Source: Bacteriovoracaceae bacterium
GTDB lineage: Bacteria; Bdellovibrionota; Bacteriovoracia; Bacteriovoracales; Bacteriovoracaceae
Direction of reading: 5' to 3'
NCBI GenBank assembly: GCA_021737405.1
Contig: JAIPEG010000005.1
Coordinates: 97,363 to 161,362 of the forward strand
DNA length: 64,000 nucleotides
Shown: positions 7,486 to 15,180 of the stretch, piece by piece
How the letters are laid out: each line of letters opens with the position of its first letter
How positions within the stretch are numbered: position 1 is the first letter of the stretch
Made by a program: the position numbers and the translations under genes
The notes under the pieces: generated by a model
The model's input: the letters and a program-made list of their open reading frames with translations, nothing else
Told to the model about the DNA's origin: nothing
Databases searched by the model: none

Positions 7486-9167
7486 CACAGTTCAACTTTG
7501 GAAATCAATAAATCATTGAAAACCAAATGGTTCACAACAGAATGATTAAGGAAGTGAAGTGCATCCTCAGGTGATTCTACGATAGGTTCCCCCATAATAT
7601 TAAGACTCGTATTAAGAAGAATGGGCAACATTCCTTTTTCTTGGCAAGTTTTAATTAATTTATGAAATGCAGGGTTTTGCTGACTCATAACAGTTTGCAT
7701 ACGGCATGTTTTATCGACGTGAGAAACTTCTTTTAAAAGTTCGTAATATTGACTACGAATAGGAGTCGCAAAAGACATAAATGGGTTTTGAAAGCCTTCC
7801 TCAACGTCAAAATATTCATGACTCTCTTCCCACAGTACACTTGCCCCATAGGGTCTAAAGTTTTCCCGAAATTTAATGGTTTGATTCAACTGATCTTTCA
7901 AACCTGGCCTATCAGGACGGGCCAAAAGACTTCGATGACCAAGGGATCGAGGTCCACACTCGCTTCTTCCCTGAAACCAAGCAATGACTTCCCCCTTCTT
8001 TAGTAAGGAGACAACCAAATGGAGATCTTTAAGCGGTACCGTATAAAAGTCCTTAAAAAAGAGGTGAGCCTCATTACCATAATTCCACCCAAAAGCCGAA
8101 GTTTGCAATTCATACGGAATTTTTTTGGGGGTTATATTTTTGTCTAAAAACGCCTTACCAAAAGCTAGGCCCAAACTTATCCCCTCATCTCCTGGATTAG
8201 GTGGAATATAAATATCTGGAAAGACTTTTTTCTGATAGGCTTTAAAATTGGCAGTGCAATTAAGGGCACACCCTCCCGTAAAAACCAAGGGAAGATGATT
8301 TAAAGATCTCGCGGTGATCTTTTCAAATACTCTCATAAGATTTACTTCAAATGCCTCTTGAACAGTAGCCGCCTCATCTTGCCAATAAGATTGATTCCCG
8401 TTTTTTTGCCAAATACCTTTATCTTGTCCAGTAAAGCCTTTCGTCCAATCGATATTTCTTTGTAAGGTGACATGGTCTTGATTCTTAAACGATGAATGAC
8501 CAAAGGAAGCCAACCCCATCACTTTACCAGAACTTAGATTATCATTAAATATTAACTGAGCGACCTTTTCATAATAGGAACCAATACCATTACTAAACTT
8601 TTTCGATGAGTCAGAGTAATTTTCATAAACAAGTTCCTCTTGAAAGAGGGGTGTTAAATGATGTCCATCCCACTCATATAGACTTGTATGCTCAATACTA
8701 TTGTCGGCAAAAGTCTTCAAACCATATTCTTTAAACTGGCTAGATTCATATTCTTTTAAAGAGCTTCCTCCCCCATCCATGACCAGTATCAATGCCTTTT
8801 CAAAGGGCATGAGGGCAAGTGAGCTAAAAGCGTGAGCAAGATGATGAGGAATGAATAAGATATTTTCATTGAATTTGGAGCAAAATAAATCTAATTTTTT
8901 ATTTTTAAGAAGTTCATAGAACATTCCCTTCTTCTGATAAAGATCCTCCACAAACCGTGGAGTTGTGATATCTCTATTTTCAGCGATACCTTCATAATCC
9001 GATGGGCACGCCTTGATCTTTTTTAAGGCGATCTCAGGCCACTGTCCAGACCATTTCTTTCGACTAAGCCGCTCCGATAGTAAAGTGGTCCACTGATACT
9101 GATCCCCTAGAGTCAGCTCAGTAATATTACTATTATAAATGGTTTTACCTAGTCCAAGATATTTCAT
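7485..9167 (-). CDS. NodU/CmcH-family carbamoyltransferase
   Basis: 560 residues. HHLAHA (108-113) is the metal/active-site motif, MDGGG (130-134) the ATP-fold motif, then GGCALN and GRSECGPRSLGHRS typify the YrdC-like C-terminal half. The family transfers a carbamoyl group from carbamoyl phosphate via carbamoyl-adenylate to a hydroxyl, often on a sugar. The N-terminus lacks the usual HDAS-type motif of NodU/HypF relatives and begins GLGKTIYNSN instead. The ATG abuts the preceding gene's stop with no gap, and the stop overlaps the next start. The context suggests carbamoylation of the glycan or natural product made by this locus. Confidence 0.9.
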   Translation of the reverse strand: MKYLGLGKTIYNSNITELTLGDQYQWTTLLSERLSRKKWSGQWPEIALKKIKACPSDYEGIAENRDITTPRFVEDLYQKKGMFYELLKNKKLDLFCSKFNENILFIPHHLAHAFSSLALMPFEKALILVMDGGGSSLKEYESSQFKEYGLKTFADNSIEHTSLYEWDGHHLTPLFQEELVYENYSDSSKKFSNGIGSYYEKVAQLIFNDNLSSGKVMGLASFGHSSFKNQDHVTLQRNIDWTKGFTGQDKGIWQKNGNQSYWQDEAATVQEAFEVNLMRVFEKITARSLNHLPLVFTGGCALNCTANFKAYQKKVFPDIYIPPNPGDEGISLGLAFGKAFLDKNITPKKIPYELQTSAFGWNYGNEAHLFFKDFYTVPLKDLHLVVSLLKKGEVIAWFQGRSECGPRSLGHRSLLARPDRPGLKDQLNQTIKFRENFRPYGASVLWEESHEYFDVEEGFQNPFMSFATPIRSQYYELLKEVSHVDKTCRMQTVMSQQNPAFHKLIKTCQEKGMLPILLNTSLNIMGEPIVESPEDALHFLNHSVVNHLVFNDLLISKVEL

Positions 9168-10193
9168 TTAATTTTTATCTACCTTTTCAGAAGGCCGCTG
9201 ACCTTCACTAAGCTTCCTTAAGCCATTTAAGATTGACTCATCGACATTGTCCAATCTACTGACACAATTAATTAAATTTTCAGTATGAATAAAGAAGTTA
9301 ATATCAACACCTGAGTGCATCCACTGGCCATAGAGCCCCCAAATCTCCCACTTTATCTGACAATCAAAAAGTTTTCTATATATTTTGGGCTGCTCTTTCA
9401 AGTTGTCCAAGTCATCTTCAAAACCATTAAAAAGTAGGGCAGGCCCTATCCAAATCTGGGGATAACAGCATAGGAGAAAAACTCTTAAATGAGGGTGATC
9501 CAAATAGAACTGATTAAGACCAACATTATCTTTAAAATTTATTCTAAAGAATGTCTCAAAAAAATGATCGATTCGCTCATTTGCTTTAATGAAGTCACAA
9601 AAAAGGTGGGACTTAAGAATTTTTAATACATCTCTCCAATCTTTAGTGATTTTATTTGCCTCATCAATTTCTAATAGAGAAAGGAAACGATTGATTTTTT
9701 TCTCACGACTTAAGAAGTGCCCTTTCATCTTATGCAGATCATTTTTCAACCAATTTAGTGAAAAAACGACTTTTTCGATATTTGTAATTTTTTTCTGAAA
9801 ATTATAGTCAATCTTTTGCAAGAGGATTGGGTCCCTCGATAACTCGATAGGATTTGCAAATTTTAAAAAATCATGAAGTCCTTGTTGATCGTAATAAGCG
9901 ATTTCTCCAAGGTGAGGAAAGAGAACTTTAAATTTACCAAGAGTTCTTTCTATTTTTTGAATAGAGGAGCGATCGAATTTTTCATTAAAGTAATAGGTTA
10001 GGTCGATATCACTATGACCAAAGACAATGTCCTTGAAGAAAAGACTATTTCGAAACCAAATTTGCCCCTTTTCATTACCTAGCCACTTTTTAAAAAGCCA
10101 AAAGGGTGTCACATAGAAGAAATCACATATGGGTGCTGGTAAGAAGTTACCTAGTTTGATAATAGACCACTGGAATATACCCAATCTCTCCAT
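9168..10193 (-). CDS. Nucleotidyltransferase-fold protein
   Basis: 341 residues. FGHSDIDLTYYF (G59, S61, D62, D64) is the metal-binding SDxDL motif of DNA polymerase beta-like nucleotidyltransferases, preceded by RNSLFFKD where the G-S helix normally sits. The rest is helical and aromatic-rich and matches no named family I can recognise. Such enzymes occur in RiPP and exopolysaccharide clusters together with PqqD-like and S26-like proteins. The gene sits inside the operon, 10 bases after the upstream unknown and touching the carbamoyltransferase start. Transfer of a nucleotide to the product or to a partner protein is an inference. Confidence 0.65.
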   Translation of the reverse strand: MERLGIFQWSIIKLGNFLPAPICDFFYVTPFWLFKKWLGNEKGQIWFRNSLFFKDIVFGHSDIDLTYYFNEKFDRSSIQKIERTLGKFKVLFPHLGEIAYYDQQGLHDFLKFANPIELSRDPILLQKIDYNFQKKITNIEKVVFSLNWLKNDLHKMKGHFLSREKKINRFLSLLEIDEANKITKDWRDVLKILKSHLFCDFIKANERIDHFFETFFRINFKDNVGLNQFYLDHPHLRVFLLCCYPQIWIGPALLFNGFEDDLDNLKEQPKIYRKLFDCQIKWEIWGLYGQWMHSGVDINFFIHTENLINCVSRLDNVDESILNGLRKLSEGQRPSEKVDKN

Positions 10194-10203
10194 TTATGAG
10201 TTC

Positions 10204-11226
10204 CTATCTTGGTCCATTTTTACTTAAGAACATGGCCCGTCCTAAATCACGGCTTAATTGCATTAAATCTTTTGAATAATAAAAAACCTTGAAATAATCC
10301 TCAAGATCACGATTTAATGATGGTTCTTCTTGAAAGAGAGAACCTTTTGGAAACTCAAGTTCTTCAAAGAGCCTCTTCCTTATGTCTTCTTGCCAATTTT
10401 TAACTTCAAAGGGCGAGAGAGTCATTCCATGATTTGGACTTAGCCGAATAATATTATCAATATTTGTTTCAACATTTTCAATAGCAGGACTTTTCCATCC
10501 ACTTCTTAGAAAGTTATGAACAACACTTGAGTCAGAACAAAATAATTTCTGTGGATTAGCATTTATAAACACAGATTCTCGCTCATTTAAATGACCTAAC
10601 TGAGAGTAATTAATAACTCTGACATCACCCTTAAATATATCTTTTAAAGGTTCAAGGGACTCTGCTCTGTCATAGTCAAGATAATCCTCTCCCCTCATTT
10701 GATTATAAAACGGAAGAATTGATAAAGAGCGAGTATCATTTTTAAACTTAAGGACTAAGCTTTGCAATAAATCACTATCCTGGAGTTCATGTAAGTTTAA
10801 AATTAAGACTAAATCCTTTTTATCAAAACCTTTCTTACCGATGGTTACAGTTTTATATAGGAGAACTGACTCACACCATGTTTTTGGAATTATAAAGGCG
10901 AGATCCTCATGAATAAATATCTTTGAATGGAATCCGCTAGGTTCTGGAAATCTTTGAAAGAACCTTAATAAAAGTACAACTCCGTCCCTAAATAAGACGT
11001 GACTAAAAGAATTTAGATTTTTCAGTTCTTTTACTTCAAAAGAAAACAGAGGTCTTAATCTTGAAAAGTAAGGACGAGAGTGCGGTGATAAAAACTCTAA
11101 ATACTTCTCATCAAGAGTATCTTCTTTATTCCAGTTCTCACGACGATTAAAGAGATTGGTTTCTTCATTGGCCTCATCGCCATAGAAAGTCAGCTCATCT
11201 AATAAGGGATTTATAACTTTACTCAT
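10204..11226 (-). CDS. Unrecognised cytoplasmic protein in the glycosyltransferase operon
   Basis: 340 residues from ATG 11226, which overlaps the end of the upstream glycosyltransferase gene by 8 bases (ATGAGTAA). A longer upstream reading would invade that gene by about 190 bases and is unlikely. There is no signal peptide or membrane segment. The middle has alternating hydrophobic strands (DLVLILNLHEL, RVINYSQLGHL) and a late CSDSSVVHNFLRSGW segment that faintly recalls C-terminal parts of some glycosyltransferases. Not enough is conserved to name a family. Tight coupling to a glycosyltransferase and a nucleotidyltransferase implies a dedicated role in the same pathway. Confidence 0.6.
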   Translation of the reverse strand: MSKVINPLLDELTFYGDEANEETNLFNRRENWNKEDTLDEKYLEFLSPHSRPYFSRLRPLFSFEVKELKNLNSFSHVLFRDGVVLLLRFFQRFPEPSGFHSKIFIHEDLAFIIPKTWCESVLLYKTVTIGKKGFDKKDLVLILNLHELQDSDLLQSLVLKFKNDTRSLSILPFYNQMRGEDYLDYDRAESLEPLKDIFKGDVRVINYSQLGHLNERESVFINANPQKLFCSDSSVVHNFLRSGWKSPAIENVETNIDNIIRLSPNHGMTLSPFEVKNWQEDIRKRLFEELEFPKGSLFQEEPSLNRDLEDYFKVFYYSKDLMQLSRDLGRAMFLSKNGPR

Positions 11227-12544
11227 TTTCAAAAACCTCTTTATAAGCCGTCCAGTATGGATGATATAAGTCTTTATAAAATAGACTATAGTTTCCACCA
11301 GGACCCCGAAAAGGTGCTCTTGGGTTATTTTCAAATAGAGAGCAAAGTTTAAAGAACTTCTCATTAAATCCCGAAAACTCAGTAATTTCACGCTTACAAA
11401 GACTTTCAATTTGTTTAGAAATTTCAGTTATTCCGAGATTATTGTGAGAATTTTTTGAAAGTGCCCTTCTGTCTGTCCCCATTGATAATGTGGCCATTGC
11501 CTTAACGGCCATGGCCTTTTGAGGCTTATGTCGTTGCTCGCCCGGCTCAACAGGGACAAGTCCAATAAAACTGGGCGAATAAGATTTAAAAGAGCTATAA
11601 CCACCCCAGTCGGTCAAAACACAGGGAAGTCCACAGGATAGAGCTTCGGCGGGGGCCATTCCATAATCCTCATCATTATGACAACTAAGAGAAGTAAAGA
11701 CATCAGAAGCACAATATGTACCAAGTAAATCTTCCTGAGAGAGGTTTCCTAGATAAACGATCTTCCCTGCTTCAACCAGGCCAAAAAGATCCCTTAAACA
11801 TTCTTCCCAGTGAAAGAAAAAAGTTCCATCTAATGCTTCCTTACCCAGATAGGGAATTCCTAAGTCATCCATAGGTCCACTTAGAATAAGCTTAGCCTTT
11901 GAATCAAAATTTTTAGAATAGGCAGAAAAAGTATAAATTAAGTCGATAATATTTTTTTGATAACTCAGCCTTCCACTATAGTAGAAAATAGTTTCACCAT
12001 CTTTGAAGTTATACTTTTTTCGATAGGTTTGACGAATTTCGGATGAAAAGAAGAAGGACGTTTCATTTACAGGAAAGGCCATCACTGAAACATTTTCATC
12101 TGTTGCGCTTTTAAGCAGTGATTTAACCAAATCTCTTTGTTTGTGAGATGCCGCAACGAAATGTAATTTTAGTTTATTTCCCGTTTTTCTGATTTCTTCT
12201 TCGACGCCACCCCACATAGGAGCATGCAATATAAAATCACCAAAAAGGTGAATAACAAATGGAGGACATTCATTCTTTGCACAATTATTTAATAAGAATT
12301 TAATAAGACCATAAGGATGAGGGTAATGATCGAGCCAAACGACAAGGTCAAACTCCCCCTCTAGAATCCGTTTTCCCAAATCATGAGATTCTAAATGACC
12401 TGCTTGAGAGCTATAGACTAAAGTTTCGACTTCATGTCCTTCTCTTTCACAAGAGTTAGTATATGCCTGCTCCAAATTGCTGGTAATACTCTGGCAACTT
12501 CTCCAAAAGGAGGAGTCCTTTTTTTTGACAAGAGCTAACTTCAT
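11219..12544 (-). CDS. GT-B glycosyltransferase, group 1 (GT4-like), first gene of operon
   Basis: 441 residues. The donor-binding half has YSGRLSYQKNI, ILSGPMD and the intact E-x7-E block (EDYGMAPAE) followed by CGLPCVLTDWGGYSSF. The N-terminal half has an acceptor domain with VVWLDHYPHPYG. It resembles the glycosyltransferase at 6091-7485 (shared LTxWGGxxxF and D-E-[DN] blocks), pointing to an old duplication. It starts the five-gene minus-strand operon and diverges from the S26-like/ABC operon across 97 bases, so both promoters probably lie there. The acceptor and sugar are unknown. Confidence 0.85.
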   Translation of the reverse strand: MKLALVKKKDSSFWRSCQSITSNLEQAYTNSCEREGHEVETLVYSSQAGHLESHDLGKRILEGEFDLVVWLDHYPHPYGLIKFLLNNCAKNECPPFVIHLFGDFILHAPMWGGVEEEIRKTGNKLKLHFVAASHKQRDLVKSLLKSATDENVSVMAFPVNETSFFFSSEIRQTYRKKYNFKDGETIFYYSGRLSYQKNIIDLIYTFSAYSKNFDSKAKLILSGPMDDLGIPYLGKEALDGTFFFHWEECLRDLFGLVEAGKIVYLGNLSQEDLLGTYCASDVFTSLSCHNDEDYGMAPAEALSCGLPCVLTDWGGYSSFKSYSPSFIGLVPVEPGEQRHKPQKAMAVKAMATLSMGTDRRALSKNSHNNLGITEISKQIESLCKREITEFSGFNEKFFKLCSLFENNPRAPFRGPGGNYSLFYKDLYHPYWTAYKEVFENE

Positions 12545-12641
12545 AATTGATTGGCCCCAAACAAGGAAGTTTATTTTGATGACTTCTATATGATATCATG
12601 GGTTTAGAACCTAACCAATTACCTAATGATGGAATATTCAA

Positions 12642-13016
12642 ATGGCCCAAAAAGGCTCAAAAGACTTTGATATAGAGGTTTTGAAGCAAAAAATTGCTTC
12701 AGGTCGTGACCATACTTTAACAGTAGTAAGCGACTCTATGATTCCCCTCATTGCCGTTGGGGAAAGCATTACTGTAGGCCCCATTGAAAATGTGGCAACT
12801 CTAAAGGTCTTCGATATTGTCCTTTTTTTCCAAGGAGCCCGCTTAAATGTCCATTACTTGACTAGAATAGACCATGAGCAAGGTCAATACATCACCAGAT
12901 CCCTGAAAAATCCTCATGAACAGGACTATCCGCTCAAGCGAAGTGATATTTTAGGAGTCATAACAAATAAAAAACTAAGCATTTGGCACAAGATAAAAAT
13001 TCTTCTGTTAAGCTAA
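12642..13016 (+). CDS. S24/S26 signal-peptidase-like protein (copy 2)
   Basis: 124 residues. VVSDSMIPLI (Ser32) with the ESITVG strand forms the nucleophile block, and NVHYLTRI (His71) aligns with the His block of Ser/His signal peptidases. It is paralogous to 3947-4330; both end in a similar basic-hydrophobic tail after an ILGVI/FLGKI strand. It is first in a three-gene plus-strand operon with the ABC exporter, only 7 bases before the permease. This pairing suggests it processes or gates the substrate at export. Peptidase activity is unproven. Confidence 0.72.
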   Translation: MAQKGSKDFDIEVLKQKIASGRDHTLTVVSDSMIPLIAVGESITVGPIENVATLKVFDIVLFFQGARLNVHYLTRIDHEQGQYITRSLKNPHEQDYPLKRSDILGVITNKKLSIWHKIKILLLS

Positions 13017-13023
13017 ATATAAT

Positions 13024-13782
13024 ATGAAAATCTTTTTACGCCAGCTCATTTCCTTAACCTTTGCCAATATGAAGGCCCGCTATCGAAAAACCATCGCGGG
13101 TTTTATATGGGTCATTCTTAATCCAATTATTCTTTATTCTGTTCAGAGTGTGGTCTTTAGAAAAATTCTAAGAATTGATGTACCAGATTATGCCCTCTTT
13201 CTCATGGGAGGCCTTCTTCCCTGGATATTTATAACGAACACTTTAGAGATGAGTATTCCCTACCTTTACAATTCTCATAATCTCTTAAGAGGCTTCAGAA
13301 TAAATCCATTTCTCTTGATACTTTGCCAAGTCTTAGATAATTTCTTTAATTTTATCGTAGCCTTTCTTGTTATCCTTATTCCGGTTACATTATTTTCAAC
13401 TTACACTCATTCAGCCTTTTACTTATTACCCTTACCAATACTTGTTCTTCTAATAGGGATTGCTTCTATTTCATCTCTAGCAAGCTTAATGAACGTTTTT
13501 TATAGAGACACAAAATTTGTTCTAACTTTTGTTTTAAACATCATGTACTTCATTACCCCTATTTTTTACCCTGTCGAATTTGTTCCTGAAAAATACCGCT
13601 GGGTAATTGATCTAAACCCCCTATTCTATCTTATTGAAGCCTTTAGAAATGCAGTGTATGGCTACTCACCAGAACTCTTTTGGCCGGCACTTGCAAAGGC
13701 AGCCCTCGTTTCGACAGGCCTAGCAGTAATATCTTATCTCTATTGGAGTCGCAGGAAAAATGACCTCTATTACTACATCTAA
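13024..13782 (+). CDS. ABC-2 type polysaccharide exporter permease (Wzm/KpsM/TagG-like)
   Basis: 252 residues with about six membrane segments. The N-terminal RYRKTIAGFIWVILNPI matches the amphipathic helix plus first span of O-antigen, capsule and teichoic-acid exporters, and FYRDTKFV followed by FITPIFYPVE is the conserved C-terminal block. It would transport a lipid-linked or hydrophobic product across the inner membrane with the ATPase encoded next, whose start overlaps this gene by 23 bases. With the glycosyltransferases on the other strand this supports export of a glycan or glycosylated product. Confidence 0.9.
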   Translation: MKIFLRQLISLTFANMKARYRKTIAGFIWVILNPIILYSVQSVVFRKILRIDVPDYALFLMGGLLPWIFITNTLEMSIPYLYNSHNLLRGFRINPFLLILCQVLDNFFNFIVAFLVILIPVTLFSTYTHSAFYLLPLPILVLLIGIASISSLASLMNVFYRDTKFVLTFVLNIMYFITPIFYPVEFVPEKYRWVIDLNPLFYLIEAFRNAVYGYSPELFWPALAKAALVSTGLAVISYLYWSRRKNDLYYYI

Positions 13783-14560
13783 GACTCCTATTCTAAAAGT
13801 AGAAAACCTCTACCTCTCTTTTGATTTAGATCTTCAAAAGGGACACACCATTAGGGATATCTTTGTAAATCTTATCTCGCATCCGGTTCACTCACTACTT
13901 GGAAGAAAAGAGGTTCATAGAGTTCTAGAGGATATAAGCTTTGAGTTAAATATTGGCGAGAAAGTCGCCATCATCGGAGAAAATGGCTCCGGAAAAACAA
14001 GTCTTTGTCGATGTGTTGCTGGCATGATTATGCCGCAGCAAGGGGAGATAAAAACAAACGGGGTTATTCAAGCTGTATTCTCAACGGCCAGTGCTATTCA
14101 CTTCTCCCTAACAGGAAGAGAAAATGCCTTCCTCTTAGGTGAGTTAATATTCCCAAAACTTAGTAAGACAGAATTAAAGGACGCTATTGAGGACGCTCTC
14201 GATTTTTCAGAACTAGGAAAATTTCTTGAAGCACCATTTTTTACTTATTCTCGTGGAATGCAAGCACGTTTATTTTTATCAGTCGTAACCGCCCGACCTA
14301 CGGAGCTTTTAATCTTAGATGAAGTCTATGATGGCGCAGATGAATTTTTCCAAATGAAGATGCAAAATCGCATGAACAAAGTCATCGAAAAATCAGGTGC
14401 TGTTCTTTTCATCTCTCACAATGCCGAGCTTGTTAATGAAATATGTAATCGAGCTATTGTTCTTGATAAAAGAAAAATTATTTACGATGGTAAGAACGTC
14501 GCAAAAGGCATTGCTCTTTATAAGTCCCTCCATGTTGGAGGCTACAAAACTGGCCAGTAA
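13760..14560 (+). CDS. ABC exporter ATPase (Wzt/KpsT/TagH-like)
   Basis: 266 residues. Walker A is GENGSGKTS (about 73-81), the signature is the YSRGMQAR variant typical of polysaccharide exporters, Walker B is LLILDEVYDG, and the H-loop is FISHNAE. A stretch before Walker A (TIRDIFVNLI, HPVHSLLGRK) is the interface seen in Wzt/TagH subunits. There is no C-terminal carbohydrate-binding domain of the Wzt-O9a type, so chain-length recognition by this subunit is unlikely. The start overlaps the permease, with AGGA five bases upstream. Confidence 0.92.
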   Translation: MTSITTSKTPILKVENLYLSFDLDLQKGHTIRDIFVNLISHPVHSLLGRKEVHRVLEDISFELNIGEKVAIIGENGSGKTSLCRCVAGMIMPQQGEIKTNGVIQAVFSTASAIHFSLTGRENAFLLGELIFPKLSKTELKDAIEDALDFSELGKFLEAPFFTYSRGMQARLFLSVVTARPTELLILDEVYDGADEFFQMKMQNRMNKVIEKSGAVLFISHNAELVNEICNRAIVLDKRKIIYDGKNVAKGIALYKSLHVGGYKTGQ

Positions 14561-14655
14561 CTCCCTTATTATTATAAGCCACCTTAAATCATTAGTGTAA
14601 AATCAGGTACTTAGACTGGCCGTAATCATTTGTTTTTCTCTGAGTAACAAAGGGT

Positions 14656-14661
14656 TATAAT
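14656..14661 (+). promoter_or_regulatory. Possible -10 element before the S74-domain gene
   Basis: A TATAAT hexamer lies 42 bases before the S74 gene start inside the 143-base gap after the exporter operon. The matching -35 is weak (a T-rich TTGTTT with a spacer of about 20), so this is tentative. It would make the S74 gene and the following radical SAM gene a separate transcription unit. Confidence 0.35.
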
Positions 14662-14703
14662 GAGGAGAGCTATTTATTTAAAAACGGGATAGGAGTCAGA
14701 AAC

Positions 14704-15150
14704 ATGGCGGATTCATCTGATAATACAAAGAAATTACCTTATAGTTTTGGTGGCATCAACGATTTCAATTTAGAAGAAATTGAAAATGAAGTCCTCAATG
14801 ACAGTGTCTATCTCGACGTTTTCGCAGGATCTGATGTTCGTTTCAAAGAAAATGTAAAACCATTTACTGGAGGTTTACAGAATATCTTAAATCTTCAATC
14901 CTATACCTATAACTACAAGACAAAAGAATTTACTGATAAGAATTTTCCTGAAGAAGAACAACTTGGTCTAATGGCCCAGGATGTAGAGAAAGTCGCTCCG
15001 ATCGCAGTAGCTACTGATGATTCAGGCTTAAAATATGTTAATTATGCACGATTGGCGCCGATGCTCATCGAATCTATAAAAGACCTTCATCATATTATCG
15101 AAGAGCAATCAAAGAAAATTTCTGAGCTTGAAAAAAAGATCAAAAATTAA
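14704..15150 (+). CDS. Stand-alone S74 (tail-fibre intramolecular chaperone) domain protein
   Basis: 148 residues. GSDVRFKENV is the start of the S74 endosialidase-chaperone domain (Ser of the SDxRxK motif), followed by QSYTYNYK, LGLMAQDVEKVAP, VNYARLAPMLIESIKDL and a C-terminal coiled coil (EEQSKKISELEKKI). S74 domains normally end long fibre proteins, trimerise and cut themselves off. Here only about 45 acidic residues precede it, so there is no fibre to mature. AGGAG nine bases upstream supports the start. It sits 30 bases before a radical SAM gene and is likely co-transcribed. It may act in trans or be a substrate; both are inference. Confidence 0.8.
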   Translation: MADSSDNTKKLPYSFGGINDFNLEEIENEVLNDSVYLDVFAGSDVRFKENVKPFTGGLQNILNLQSYTYNYKTKEFTDKNFPEEEQLGLMAQDVEKVAPIAVATDDSGLKYVNYARLAPMLIESIKDLHHIIEEQSKKISELEKKIKN

Positions 15151-15180
15151 TAGGGCAAAGATTATCCGCCCACCACTCTA

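Noticed and set aside
10204..11409. Longer reading of the unknown gene starting at 11409
   Set aside because: It would overlap the upstream glycosyltransferase by about 190 bases; ATG 11226 with an 8-base overlap is far more natural.
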